Shown here: piece after piece, positions 1 to 11,695 of the stretch
Layout: the number at the start of each line of letters is the position of its first letter
Numbering within the stretch: position 1 is the stretch's first letter
DNA from: Lamellibrachia columna
Lineage: Eukaryota; Annelida; Polychaeta; Sabellida; Siboglinidae
Assembly: GCA_963662155.1 (NCBI GenBank)
Contig: OY759268.1
Coordinates: 3,832,201-3,896,200, forward strand
Direction: 5' to 3'
Length of the DNA: 64,000 nt
Position numbers and translations under genes: made by a program
The notes under the pieces: generated by a model
Databases searched by the model: none
What the model was told of the DNA's origin: nothing
The model's input: the letters and a program-made list of their open reading frames with translations, nothing else

Positions 1-656
1 ACTCATCAGAGATGGTGTCCACATCATATACTCATGAGAGATGTAGCCAACAAAATTTACGAATGAGAGATGGAGTTCAGAATATTTACCCAAGAGAGAT
101 GGAGTCCACAACATTTACTCATTAGAGATGGTATACACAGCATTTAATCTTGATAGATGGAATACACAGCCTATACTCATGAGAGATGGCTTCCACAGAA
201 TTTAATCTTGAGGGATGTAGTACAAAGCATTTATTAATGTGAGATTGAGAACATGGTATTTACTCATGAGAGACGGAGTCCACAAAATATACCCATGAGA
301 AATTAAGTACATATTATTTACTTCAAAGAGATGGAGTACATGACATTTTCTCATGAGCGATAGAGTCCACAACATTTACTCTTAAATGATGAAGTACACA
401 ACATTTACACAATTACAGATGGGGTACAAGGTATTTATTTATGACAGATGGAGTCCATAGGTTTACTTTCGTGAGCGATGGAGTCCACAGCATTTACTCT
501 CGTGTGAGATGGATTGAACAACTTTTACTAATAAAAAATGGAGTCCACATAATTTAATTAATATACATGGAATCCACAGCATAGAAACTCAAGAGATGGA
601 GTCCACAGCTTTTCCTTACGAGAGATGGAGTCCACAGCATTTACACATGAAAAATG

Positions 657-752
657 CAATTGTTGCGCTCCTTCCTTTCCCTGCAGTCCGGGATGAGGCT
701 GGCAACGTTACCGGTCATTGGTTTTTGTTTCCCCTTCTTCTTCATCACTAGT
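657..752 (-). repeat. X module (inverted copy) inside the minisatellite
   Basis: This non-unit segment of about 96 bp interrupts the 29-bp periodicity. On the minus strand it reads CTAGTGATGAAGAAGAAGGG, then an ACCGGTAACG core, CCCGGACTGCAGGGAAAGG and a CGCAACAATTGCAT end. It matches the modules at 12026-12125, 13494-13590, 32633-32731 and 37112-37217. I see no coding capacity and no known family. Confidence 0.85.
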
Positions 753-1030
753 CCACACCATTTACTAAGGAGAGACGGAGCCAACAACATTTACTCATGA
801 GAGAATGCGTCCACAGCATTTTTTCTTGAGAGATGGAGTACATAATATTTACCCATGAAAGTTGGAGTTCACAACATTTTCACATCAGAGGTGGAGTCCA
901 CAGCACTTTCTCCCGTCAGATGGCGTCCACAGTATTCACTCTCAAGAGATGGAATACAAAGCAGTTAGTCATGAGAGTTGGAGTCCACAACATTTACTCA
1001 CAACATATGGAGTCTACATCATTTACACAT

Positions 1031-1086
1031 TAGAGCTGGCATCGATACTTTTCGTCGATTTTTATTTCCCTTCATCTTCACCACTA
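1031..1086 (-). repeat. Z module (inverted copy), 5' half of X
   Basis: On the minus strand this reads TTAGTGGTGAAGATGAAGGG, then AAATCGACGAAAAGTATCG and ATGCCAGCTCT. It matches the first half of X but has GAAAAG where X has GACCGG, and it lacks the CCCGGACTACAGGG half. The same form recurs at 11696, 13151, 30985, 32343, 35388 and 36838. Confidence 0.8.
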
Positions 1087-1641
1087 ATCCACAACATTTA
1101 CGAAGGAGAGGAGGAGCCTATACCATTGACTCCCAAGATATCGAATACACAACATTTTCTCTAGTGAGGTGGAATACACTGTATATACTCATGAGAGATG
1201 GATTTCGTAGCATATACTTTTGAGAGATGGAGTACGCTAGAATTCCTTATGAGAGATGGAACACACAACACTTACCCATTAGAGTTGGAGTCAGCAACAT
1301 TTTCACAAGAGAGGTGGGGTACATAGCATTTATTCACGAGAGTTGGAGGCCACAGCATTTACCCGTGAGAGGTGGAGTCCACTGCATGTATTCATGAGAG
1401 ATGGCGTCCACAGCATTTTCTCATGACTGATGCAGTCGAAAGCATCATTCTCAAGGGATTGGTTCCACAGCTTTTATTGATGAGATATGGAGTACACATT
1501 ATTTACTGATAAAAGAAAGATTCCACTCCATTTTAATCATAATTAATTTAATCATGAGGGAAGGAGCAAACAGTATTTACCAATAAGAGTTGGGATTCAG
1601 AACATTTTCATAGAGATGGCGTCCACAACATTTTATCGTTA

Positions 1642-2150
1642 CACTGCTAAAAATAATTTTCTTGCTTTAATAAAAAAATCTTAAGACAAGAAAATTTGTC
1701 TAGGCAACCACGTAAGAAAATTATTTTCGTGATTTAAGAAAGTTTTTATAAAAAAAAATTATTGGCTTAAGAAAATAGTTTCTGAATTCAAGAGAAAGCT
1801 ATATAATATTTTCTTATTAATCCAACAAAATTTGTCTTATCTAAGACATTTTTTTTCTGAAATAAGAAAAGCATTTTCTTCAATCAAGTAAAAAAGCAAG
1901 AATATTTTTCTTAAATTATTTTCTAGGGAACCACAGAAGAAAATTGGAAATCAAGAAATGTTTTCTTAAATTTAATAAGAATATTTTTCTTGTAGTCATT
2001 TTGGATGTTTCACGTTAGTAAGAATATTTTTCTGAAAATAAGAAAAACCTTCTGAAAACCTTTTTCTTGGAATAAGAAACATTTTCTTATTTAAATATTT
2101 TTCTTGCATGTCAGCAATCATTTCTGAAAATAAGAAAATTTTCTTACCAC
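1642..2150. repeat. AT-rich stretch of alternating TTTTCTT / AAGAAAA motifs, possible MITE
   Basis: About 500 bp packed with TTTTCTT and its complement AAGAAAA in both orientations, giving many potential short hairpins (for example TAAGAAAATTTTCTTA near 2132-2147). It begins with CACTGCTAAAAATAATTTTC immediately after the minisatellite ends, which resembles the start of a non-autonomous DNA transposon. I could not find a matching inverted terminus on the right, so the transposon reading is tentative. Confidence 0.45.
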
Positions 2151-2674
2151 AAAATGCAAATTGCGATGAAGAGTATCAATTAACAAGGAACATACTATCG
2201 TAAAATTACAAAAGGGAGCAATTGATATTTTTGCCATCAAAATGATGGAACTATCACAATGATGGGACCAAAAGCCATATTTTAACATAATAAAACATTT
2301 TAGATGGCAGATTTTCTACAGATGAGGATAAAGGAGCAAGTAAAAATGGAATAGTGTTTTATTATGAGAAAAGGGAGTAAGTGTGTGACCAATAGCATCA
2401 CGTGTTATTGCGACAGCCATGCAATCAGTCTGCAGCTCTTATACCCAGTAAGTTCATTCCTTGTTAAATCAAAAAATTTTCAGGAAAGTAAAAAACGTGA
2501 TGTCTCAGAATGTCCTAACATTTTAACCAATTAGCAAATGGTTATATCTGAGCAACTTTGCAGAAAAACTAAGCTAAGGGGTAAACGCACTTGTTATATT
2601 TTCAGTTGCCTCTAACTACTGAGCTTAAATTTGCTGAATGTCTAGATATATTCGTTCAGATGTGTATTACAAAA
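2151..2674. other. Non-coding stretch without recognisable features
   Basis: AT-rich sequence with no long reading frame, no repeat shared with the rest of the window and no RNA gene that I can recognise. Confidence 0.6.
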
Positions 2675-3205
<531 letters not shown>

Positions 3206-3642
3206 CAACTAATGCAAAACTAAATTGCCATTGTAACCATTAGATGAAATTTGAAAACTATTTGAATTGTGTACAATTTGAAAGACAACACATTGCCAGA
3301 AGACACAATTAGTTAACTTCCTAGTATGTGAAAGCTTATTATTTATTTTATTACATGTTAGATTTTATGAAAGTTAAAACAGTCAGAATGATGATATGTT
3401 AATGGGTATTTTCATTTCTATTGATGATCAAGTTGACAAGTAGAAAGTACTGAATATAATAACAACTGCAAACTGCCATTTTTCAAAGAGCCCGGCTACT
3501 GCACACAAAATGTACTCACTGTGTTTATTGCATGGCCGGGCCCCATGTCAAACTGCTATAAAATAATATGCCTGGACAACATTCTTACCTTTTGTCTAAT
3601 GGAACTAACAGGATACAAATCAAATCAACCAGAGGTCTTCTT
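3206..3642. other. Non-coding stretch without recognisable features
   Basis: AT-rich, with only short reading frames. A small GC-richer patch (GGCCGGGCCCCATG near 3534) has no associated gene. Confidence 0.55.
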
Positions 3643-3722
3643 TATAATAATAATAATAATAATACTATTTTTATATAGCGCTAATTCCCGCATGGTGGAT
3701 CGATGCGCTGTACAAGAAATAT
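3643..3722 (-). mobile_element. Very short LINE 3'-end fragment with (ATT)n tail
   Basis: On the minus strand the order is TTTCTTGTACAGCGC, a short spacer, TTAGCGCTATATAAAAATAG and then (TTA)n. The same arrangement, paired GCGC motifs ending in GCGCTATA and an (ATT)n tail, is the 3' end of the longer LINE copy at 48250-48960. About 80 bp survive, as expected of extreme 5' truncation during target-primed insertion. It could instead be a short element that borrowed a LINE tail. Confidence 0.55.
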
Positions 3723-4400
3723 AATAAATGTATATTAATAAATATAAATAGATAAATTCTTTGTCATGTATTTCCTACTATAAGCAGCACAGCTTCTACT
3801 ACCACCTTGGTTCTAGATTATCCAGATGTGGAAACCAACTGGTGACCCTCACATAACCCTCATTAGCAGACCTTTAATGAGACCACTGGGGTACTGAGAG
3901 TGTGGTCTCACTGCATGTGTGTCACAAGTGTTATGTCATAGGAGAATGACCTAAATCTAAATCTCATGTGAGGCATACATTTATAGAGCACACACACTGA
4001 CTGTATTTTAAAATCAAAATGTACTGAACAAAGATTACACTTAAGCTGAATACCCGATTAATATATTTTTATTTTATGTGTTCTTGATTACTGTAAATTA
4101 TGCTTGGATCAGATATTTTACATCGTATCCTAGCTCTATTAGTTTATAAGCACCTGTCCATCTGAAATAATTAATGCAATAGAACAAACATATATTTTAA
4201 TCCAAGAATCAATAGCGAAAACTTATGTTGGAAATTTCACTCACATCGTGATCTGATAATATATAAAAAAATATTTGAGTAAAATTATAATTAGTAATAT
4301 TACATTATTAAATATTATTTGGTAGCAGACTTGGTAACAAATGCAAATGTATTTGAATGTACATTTTGCAACCCCCAAACATTTTATATTTCAAATGCCC
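3723..4400. other. Non-coding, AT-rich stretch
   Basis: No convincing reading frame and no repeat shared with other parts of the window. Confidence 0.5.
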
Positions 4401-4560
4401 GGCCGAAGGGATAATAATGCAAACTAGTTGATCTGCGACAGCCTTTGTGTTGATTGTTTGTCTCACGTGTTTCAATTGGTCAACCTACTGGGCTTTTCAC
4501 ATTGTTTCAATAACGGCTTAGCCATTGACTGTGCATTCCTTTTGACTACCTGGCTGTTAC
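4400..4560 (+). repeat. Diverged duplicate of 7050-7200
   Basis: GGCCGAAGGGATAATAATGC, then CAGCCTTTGTGTTGATTG and TGTCTCACGTGTTTCA, parallels GGCCGATATGATAATAAGGC, CTGCCTTTGTGTTGGCTG and GTGTCTCCTGTATCTCGCGT near 7047-7125. The order and spacing are kept with many substitutions, so this is an old segmental duplication. Confidence 0.55.
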
Positions 4561-4789
4561 CAGACATATGTACTAACAACTGAAATGAAACTAAACAAAT
4601 CTGATTTCTTTATTAACTTGCAGTTATTATATAGGAAATTAATATATTTTCCTGCATTCCATGAAGAAATTCGAGGTTATTCCAATTCCGATCGACTCTT
4701 GAAAATACATTCCGAAATGGAATTGAACCCGTGTTGACCACTGCTGTTGTTTGCTGATATAATTCACAGTACGAAAGTACACATACATT

Positions 4790-5210
4790 CTGCTGAATAC
4801 TGATTACTAGATACATTTTACATCTCGGGTAAATAAGAGTGATGCATTAATCTACATAGGTCCAGGAATGTACACATTTTCAAACAAAATCTTGTTTGCT
4901 GTATCAGAACAAAGTGAATATCTTTATGTTGTTAATGTTTGTTTTAATTATCAAAACATGCATTTAATAATTCTGCTAATTGACTGTTTTGACAAATAGT
5001 GTATTGTGGTACTCTGTTTAATATCTGCTTGATACTGAATACTAGGAATTGTACATATTGGTCAAGACGGCATTGACTTTATTCCATGGGTTCATGAATA
5101 TACACCATGTCAAATAAACTGTTTCTTGCATCGGAACAAAGTGAATACATGTCTATATTTTGTTCAAAACATGTATTTAGTTACCCTGTTAATTGATTGT
5201 TTTGTGTAAA
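4790..5210 (+). repeat. Two diverged direct copies of a segment of about 200 bp
   Basis: Copy 1 (about 4795-4995) and copy 2 (about 5033-5208) share, in order, TGAATACT, an ATGTACACATTTTCAAA-like block, a CAGAACAAAGTGAATA or CGGAACAAAGTGAATA block, AAAACATG(C/T)ATTTA and AATTGA(C/T)TGTTTTG. The apparent reading frame at 5197-5385 straddles the end of copy 2 and is not a gene. Confidence 0.7.
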
Positions 5211-5384
5211 ATTGTTTAGTCATGCTCTTCTGGAAGACGATTTCCGCAACAAAGAAGGAACTAAATATTGCACAGTAAACGCCTGTAAACAGTTAACATT
5301 GATTATTGGAAAACAGCAGCGATTTGATGTTGATACAACGTTGAAATCGACCAATATACTACGTCTTTACAACTTTGAATCTTA

Positions 5385-5535
5385 ACACTGCTACGACGTT
5401 GAAACCAGACGTCGATGCAACGTGGAAACCAGACGTCGATACAACTTTAAAATCCAACTAGTTTTCAACATTGCTACAACGTTTAATGTAATTTGTACAG
5501 CCATTCAATCGCACGTACAAAACATATCTCTATTG
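5385..5535 (+). repeat. Dispersed ACGTCG-rich repeat, copy 1
   Basis: Contains short internal repeats of GAAACCAGACGTCGATGCAA type, then TTTTCAACATTGCTACAACG and GCCATTCAATCGCAC. About 150 bp are nearly the same at 10425-10560, and a shorter echo follows at 10555-10590. It is non-coding and of unknown family. Confidence 0.75.
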
Positions 5536-6200
5536 CACAAGTTGTCTATCAAACTGTTAACTCACTGATGACATTCCCATCCCCTTGCTCTTCAACTTGT
5601 CGCTGTAGGTCATTTGTCAGACTGATCTAGCTAATGTTCCCATGACAAAGACGGCCACAGCTCAACCGCATCGGAGGTTGAGGACTATGATAAAAATAAT
5701 TCATACTGGAGTACGGTAATAATAAGGGTTATTATATTTGCACGCGTCTTTGTTTTGTCATGCTGTCGGTGTTCTTTTAATAGCATAGATAACCACAATT
5801 ACAGTAGGATTTAACATCAAAAGATGTTTAGCCAATCAACAGCTTGCACGGACTTGATATGTATTCCAGGGCTCGGCATCGAGAATCAAGTGAGAACTTG
5901 CCAGACTTGAGAAAGAAGAACGCAGTCCTCGCGTATTCGAGTTCTGTAATCGAGTAAATATTTGAAGTATTCGTATTCGTAGTCATATTTATTATATATG
6001 TTTTTAGGTTATGTAATTAAGCATTGCTAATAAGTGCTCGTATTTGTATTATGCAAAGCGTGTTTTGCATCAATAGGTAAACCTAACAGACAGTGCCAGT
6101 CAACACTGAAGTGTGCTTGAACGTTCTTCCTAATAATTTTGTGCATAATCATCAAACTTCCATTATTGTCGCGGCAAGTCACCGTTGGCAAAAATCATAA

Positions 6201-6238
6201 GCGGTATCATAAGCGGTATCATTCACTTATGATACCGC
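6201..6238. repeat. Perfect 13-bp inverted repeat (hairpin)
   Basis: GCGGTATCATAAG at 6201-6213 and its exact complement CTTATGATACCGC at 6226-6238 are separated by 12 bases. The left arm is also directly repeated (TCATAAGCGGTA twice, period 12). No T-run follows, and the context gives no function. Confidence 0.8.
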
Positions 6239-6837
6239 GTACAGTAACTGGCAATAATGTTTTTTTGTACTGTATTTTCATATGCTGCTTCCACGTAGGT
6301 TACCTTGCAAAGTCTATCATTAATTAATTAGACATTACAACCGGCTTTCAGTTGTTCGACATTTTTAATAACTTGGAGGGATTATAAAATCGTGTGTCAC
6401 CCTTTGATGTAATAGTATTTAATGAACATATATATTAATTTAAATATGGATAACGTACACACAAAAACATGTGCGCACAAACATGCACGCGCGCTTAAAA
6501 CGAATCATTACTGGCCTACACCTAAAATTGTATTCGCTCTATTTGCTGTTTCATGGCCTAGCGAAATGTAAAGTATTACTAATTTACCTGCTAGATCCCA
6601 TTCTTCATGTAAACACAATGTGTGTTATAGTGGTACGGAAGTGATTATTAGTAAGATAAGCTTATTATTCGGGCATATGTTTTGGCCACAGACATGTCTG
6701 AACGAAAATTCGTTCGTTGCGTGTTTATTGTTTATTCTTGAGTCACTATTGATTTTAACATGAACAATTCACATGTCACATCAAATAAAAAAAAAAATGT
6801 AATATATGTGCATGCAAGTCATTTTCAAACAGCAATG

Positions 6838-6950
6838 TATTATGACCGATCCAGTTAATTACAGCCTCGTGTCCCACAATATGTCACCAACAGCATACTG
6901 CTCATGTTCTGCGGGACGTCTCAAAATGTCCCTTATTCAGGCTCTGTTTG
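6838..6950 (+). repeat. Block duplicated at 8083-8105 and 8630-8690
   Basis: TTATGACCGATCCAGTTAA and TGTCCCACAATATGTCACC followed by AGCATACTGCT match TTATGACCGGTTCAGTTGG near 8084 and TGTCCCATAATATGTCACTT followed by AGCATACTGCT near 8646. This extends the duplicated zone further right. Confidence 0.55.
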
Positions 6951-7999
6951 CTACACAAGTGTGTGTCGTGTCGGGTCGCAGCCTATGTAAAGATAACTTT
7001 GCCATTCTCCTGGTACTAGGATGGGCTACACAGATTAACTCGTTTCGGCCGATATGATAATAAGGCATAATAGTTTATCTGTGACTGCCTTTGTGTTGGC
7101 TGCGTGTCTCCTGTATCTCGCGTGTCTTGCGTGTTTCATTTCTGTGTCGTCAGTCATTGCTATCAGACTTGCGCCATGTACGCCTTTGTCTACCTGACAC
7201 ACAATTCGCGTGCCAATCCTGAAGTTTCACACTTCAGAAACATCATAACACGGATAAACGGCAGGACTGAACATCAGAGGATGTCTAACCACGTAGCAGC
7301 ATGTCTTTGTGTTGTCATGATATGTGTGTTCTCTAAATAGCATAGATCACCATAATTACAATAGTATTGAACATCAAAGGATGTCTAGCCACTTAACAGA
7401 ATGTATTTTTGTTGTCATGATGTTTGTGTTCTCTTAATAGCATAGATAACCATAATTACAGTAGTATTCAACATCAAATTATGTCTAGCCCCTTAACAGC
7501 CTGCACGGACTTGATATGTATTTCAGGGCTCGGCATCGAGAATCAAGCGAGGACTTGCTAGAACTGAGAACGAAAAACTCAGTCTTCGTGTATTCCCGTT
7601 CTGTAATCGAGTACGAGTACGGTAGTAATAATGGTTATTGTATTTGCACGTCTTTATGCTGTCATGATGTCAGTGTTCTCTTAATAACATTGATAACCAT
7701 TGCAGAAGGGTTGAAATTCAAATCATGTCTAGGCACTTAACAGCATGTTTGGACTTGATATGTTTTTCAGATTTATTGCATCAACAGGAACACTCCATAG
7801 ACGGCGCCACTGAACAATGCGGTACATTACAATTTACAATTTTATTTAAAATTGTTTTATAGTGGAATGGATGTGATTATTGGTAAAATGAGCTCATTAT
7901 TCGGATATACAAAATGCGTTGGGTGGTTGTTTATTTGTGGTTCACTATTAATTTTACCATGAACAATTCGCAGTTCATATCGAATACCAAATTACACTT

Positions 8000-9310
8000 T
8001 ACTTTCGGTGTTTATAATTATTTGTAATAGTGGACTACATCAAATACAATTTGATATATAAGCCACGTTTAAACTGCATGGTGTTATGACCGGTTCAGTT
8101 GGCTCTAAGGGGAAACATGTAAAAAATGTGTCGGGTGGGGGGCGCTGCTTAATTGTGTTTTGTACCTGGGCGCCGAAAACTATTTCTGCGACCGTGACTT
8201 CAGCAAAGTGTATTTATATAAACTGCGTGTGAAATGCATTTACAGGGAACCCACATTAACGCTTCCAAGCCGATGGATACATATTCTTCAACCAAAAAAT
8301 GGTCTTGTGAGTTTTTTTTCAGCAATGTACAAACTAAATGTTGCCTTTGTACTCAAACCATGATTACTCGCTGTGTAACTTTAACCGTACATCTCTATAT
8401 TTAGCAAAGTGTTCACTTTCAATGGCAGTAAAGGTACAATTGTGCATAACTAGTTAACACATATACTATATAACATATTTAGCACAACTAAAGCCTAAAT
8501 AGTCTACTCGCTATAAAAGACCAACATTTTACTCCCAACAAATCCAGATAGCAGGTGCCTCATTTCCCAATTTTCCGGACCCCCATGATAACTACATGTG
8601 GCTAAGTGCATCTGGCAAACAAAACACTGTCAAGTGCAGCCCCATGTCCCATAATATGTCACTTACTAATAGCATACTGCTTATGCCACGCATGATTAAA
8701 AGGAACTTCCCATTCAAACCGTTGGATTTCGAGATATTTTGGCGCAGCTTTTGCTCACAACAAAGATGTTCTCGAGAGTCGCTATTCGGGTGTGTTTTGC
8801 ATGTTATCTGCATGTCATTTATCAAACGCGGGCCTTGTCCTGCAAGATTACAAACCCTTTTTCGAAACGTATAAACTCGTAAGAAATGGCACGTACTCAG
8901 GTAAAACCGTAAGAAGTTGCACCCAAGTTGTGGGAGGCTACGGTACGAGATATGTGTTCTGTTGAAATGTGACATAAATAGATCGCAGGATCAGTTGGAA
9001 TAGCCAGTATTACCATGGCGTTCCCGAAGGTTTGGTTTGACTTCTCAAATACAATAGTCAGTTTCAGCTATACGCGTTTCGCTCTTCGGAAATAACAAAA
9101 TTGTAATTTATACGTAAATACGGATATAATGGCCTCCACTGGTGAATATGCTACATATAAGTTTTGAGACATTATTTCAAAGAAGATATGATTGAAAGAA
9201 GACATGCATAAGATGCATTACTATATCTAAGAATAGTAATACATAAGCAGGATAGGGACAACACCAGTATTGATACTGTAGTCTATGCATTTAGGAACGA
9301 GTCGGCAACC
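8000..9310. other. Non-coding stretch; reading frames up to 127 codons judged spurious
   Basis: Overlapping frames occur at 8592-8975 (minus, 127 codons) and 8596-8874 (plus, 92 codons). Neither has a recognisable domain, and both overlap the duplicated block at 8630-8690. I see no promoter, splice or polyadenylation evidence supporting a gene. Confidence 0.45.
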
Positions 9311-9317
9311 CCGCTGG

Positions 9318-9490
9318 ATGGATGTGTGGCAGGGGTTTCAACCTCAGTCCCACCTGTTTCTGGGGCCAACTTCCCACGTCCCACCCATATTGAGTGTCCA
9401 CTTCCCACCAATTCCACATCCCACTAATTGTTTAGACCCCCCACCCTCTCACCAATTGTTGGGATGAACTTCCCACTTCCTGCAACCCAC
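9318..9490 (+). repeat. Dispersed pyrimidine-rich repeat, copy 1
   Basis: Contains GTTTCAACCTCAGTCCCACC, TGTTTCTGGGGCCAACTTCC and several internal units of CAACTTCCCACCAATT type, ending in CACTTCCTGC. The same arrangement occurs in inverse orientation at 53245-53405. The internal units are irregular, 20-30 bp long. Confidence 0.7.
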
Positions 9491-10400
9491 GACACATTAA
9501 AGTCTATCGGCAGATTCACTGCTTCAAACAATTTACAGCTGAAAATACATTACAGCTACGTATGAGACAAGTTAAACTTAAGCTATGCATTACGCATACG
9601 TTAAGCATTGATGTACTTTGGGAACAAACAACTTATAGCTGAACCTCTATGTTAGCGTAGATATTATTATTACAAAGGAACTTAAAACAGCTGGGATTGT
9701 ATACTATTAACTATTAGTAATGCGACTTACAAAGATCACGAATATCATGTAGGATATTTTCCGAGGAACTTCTGTGCTGACGTAGTATAGTATAACTATG
9801 TCGCACATTTCTATATATTTAATGATTCGTTAACAGTGTAAATTTCCATATATTTGTTTTAGAAATGGGGCATTTCTAGCCAAACCAACAATCTGCACAG
9901 GAAAGTGTCTGTTGTGCTGCGTTAAAACTCGTCACAATATTCAGGTCGGATAACACCGCCTGTATAGTTGCAGACCATTCGCGGTTACCGGATAAATGTA
10001 GACGTTAGTCATTCACACATATTACTCAGTCCGGTGTGGATATCGTGTTTCACTTTGATGCATTCAATAGATCGTTGTACCATGAAACACATGCATTGTT
10101 AACAAACCCACAATGAAAGACAATTAAAGGCGGAGTTTCGTCTGTGTTCCAGTTTGCTGAACAAGACAACGCAAAGCGGGATCTGTGTATTCTGGTTTCA
10201 CGTGATGTTTACTTGGATAATTTTATCGTTGACATGCTGTACGATTCAAAGTATTCTGTCCGGGTTTTGGCCACCTCCGTGGACATTGACTAACACGTCT
10301 GCGCTAATATAGACTAGTAGGGTGTGTCCACTGTCTAAGCAATTCGTGAAGGACAAAGATAATAATAAATCAAACCACAAGCAATAATTGAGGTGACCAA
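9491..10400. other. Non-coding stretch without recognisable features
   Basis: Only short reading frames and no repeat shared with other parts of the window that I could find. Confidence 0.5.
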
Positions 10401-10590
10401 TTTGCTACGTCGTTGCAACGTTGAATCTTGAGTTGAAACCAGTCGTCGATGCAACGTGGAAACCAGACGTCGATACAACTTTAAAATCCAATTAGTTTTC
10501 AACATTGCTACAACGTGTAATGTCATTTGTATAGCCATTCAATCGCACATACAAAACCAACTAGTTTTTAACATTGCTACAACGTGTAAG
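10400..10590 (+). repeat. Dispersed ACGTCG-rich repeat, copy 2, abutting the minisatellite
   Basis: GATGCAACGTGGAAACCAGA, CGTCGATACAACTTTAAAAT and TTTTCAACATTGCTACAACG match copy 1 at 5385-5535 almost exactly. The last part, ACTAGTTTTTAACATTGCTA near 10560, is a partial second copy. It ends at GTGATAG-TTAATAT-CTATCAC (about 10589-10609), a 7-bp inverted repeat at the exact edge of the 29-bp array. Confidence 0.75.
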
Positions 10591-10785
10591 TGATAGTTAA
10601 TATCTATCACGTGAAAATGTTGTGAATTCCAACAAAAATGCTGTGGACTCATTCACTTATGTGGAAATGTTGTGAACTTCAACTATAATGTAGTATGTAC
10701 TCAGTCTCTCAAGAGTAAATGCTGTGGACGCCTTCTCTCATGAGTAAATGGTGTTGGCTCCGTCTCTACCTAGTTAATCGTTTGG

Positions 10786-10885
10786 CCTAGTGTTGAAGAA
10801 GAAGGGGAAACAAAAATCAATGACCGGAATCGTTGCTAGCCTTCAACCCGGGCTCCAGGGAAAGGAAGGACCGCAACAGTAGCAT
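10786..10885 (+). repeat. X module
   Basis: CCTAGTGTTGAAGAAGAAGG, then ATGACCGGAATCGTTGC, an AACCCGGGCTCCAGGG core and a CGCAACAGTAGCAT end. It interrupts the 29-bp phase. The core differs from other X copies by scattered substitutions. Confidence 0.85.
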
Positions 10886-11192
10886 CTCTCCTGTGTAAGT
10901 GCTGCGTATACCATCTCTAATGAGTAAATGTTGTGGGCCCCATCTCTCATCGGTAAATGTTCTGTACGCCATCTCTCATTCGTAAATTCTGATGAATAAA
11001 TCTATCACGAGTATATGCTGTGGACACCATCTCTCATGAGTAAATGCTGGGAACTGCATCTCTCAAGAGTAAATGTTTTGTATATCATCTCTTATGAGTA
11101 TATGTCCTGTACTCCTCTCATGAGTAAAAGCTGCTTAATCATCTCTCTTGAGAAGATATTGCGGACTCCATCTCTCATGAGTAAATGATGTG

Positions 11193-11242
11193 TACGGGCT
11201 ACAGGGAAAAGGAGGAGAGTAACAATAGCATCTATCATGTGG
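11193..11242 (+). repeat. Y module, 3' half of X
   Basis: TACGGGCTACAGGGAAAAGG, then AGGAGAGTAACAATAGCAT. It corresponds to X from GGACTACAGGG onward, lacking the GAAGAAGAAGGGG half. Further copies lie near 12863, 28347, 29389, 30469, 31840, 33783, 34861 and 36325. Confidence 0.8.
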
Positions 11243-11695
11243 AAATTCTGTGGACTCCTTCTTTCAAGAGTAAGTAATGTATACCCCGTTTCTCGTCAAT
11301 AAAAGATGTGGAACCTATATATTGAGAGTCAAAACTAAACTTTGGACTGCATCAGTCATGGCAAAATGCTGTGGACGTCATCTCTCAAGAATCCACCTCT
11401 CACGGGTAAATGCTGTGGCCTGTGAATAAATACTATATAACCCACCTCTCTTGTGAAAATGTTGTTAGCTCCAACTCTAATTAGTAAATGTTGTGTGCTG
11501 CATCTCTCACAAGGAATTATCGCGTACACCATCTCTCAAGAGTAAATGCTACGAAATCCATATCTCATGAGTATATACAGTGCACTCCATCTCTCAAGAG
11601 TAAATGCTGTGTATTCCATATATTGGGAGTCAATGCTGCGGACTCCATATCTCGTAAATGCTGTGGACTCCTCCTCTCCTTTGTAAATGTTGTGG

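Larger units (their letters stand above)
1..1636 (-). repeat. 29-bp minisatellite array, inverted orientation, left end open
   Basis: Degenerate tandem units read as ATGGAGTCCACAGCATTTAC followed by TCATGAGAG, which is the reverse complement of the unit forming the large array at 10590-43580. The array is already in progress at base 1, so its left end lies outside the window. It stops near 1636, just before an AT-rich stretch. It contains one X module (657-752) and one Z module (1031-1086), both inverted, at the spacing seen in the right-hand array. Short apparent reading frames inside it are by-products of the repeat. Confidence 0.93.
5700..7760 (+). repeat. Cluster of ~110-bp repeats and a segmental duplication
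   Basis: Four copies of a module containing TTGTCATGATGT, GTGTTCTCTTAATAGCATAG, ATAACCATAATTACAGTAG and GATGTCTAGCCACTTAACAG lie at about 5750-5850, 7290-7400, 7405-7500 and 7650-7750. The stretch after it, with GGACTTGATATGTATTCCAG and GGGCTCGGCATCGAGAATCA, occurs at 5850-5960 and again at 7505-7620. A further pair, TTATTCGG to AACATGAACAATTC, links 6640-6775 with 7865-7970. Together these show that 5.7-6.8 kb and 7.3-8.0 kb are diverged duplicates. Small reading frames here are not conserved between copies. Confidence 0.7.

Noticed and set aside
8592..8975. 127-codon minus-strand frame
   Set aside because: No domain, an overlapping plus-strand frame of similar quality, and it spans a duplicated non-coding block.
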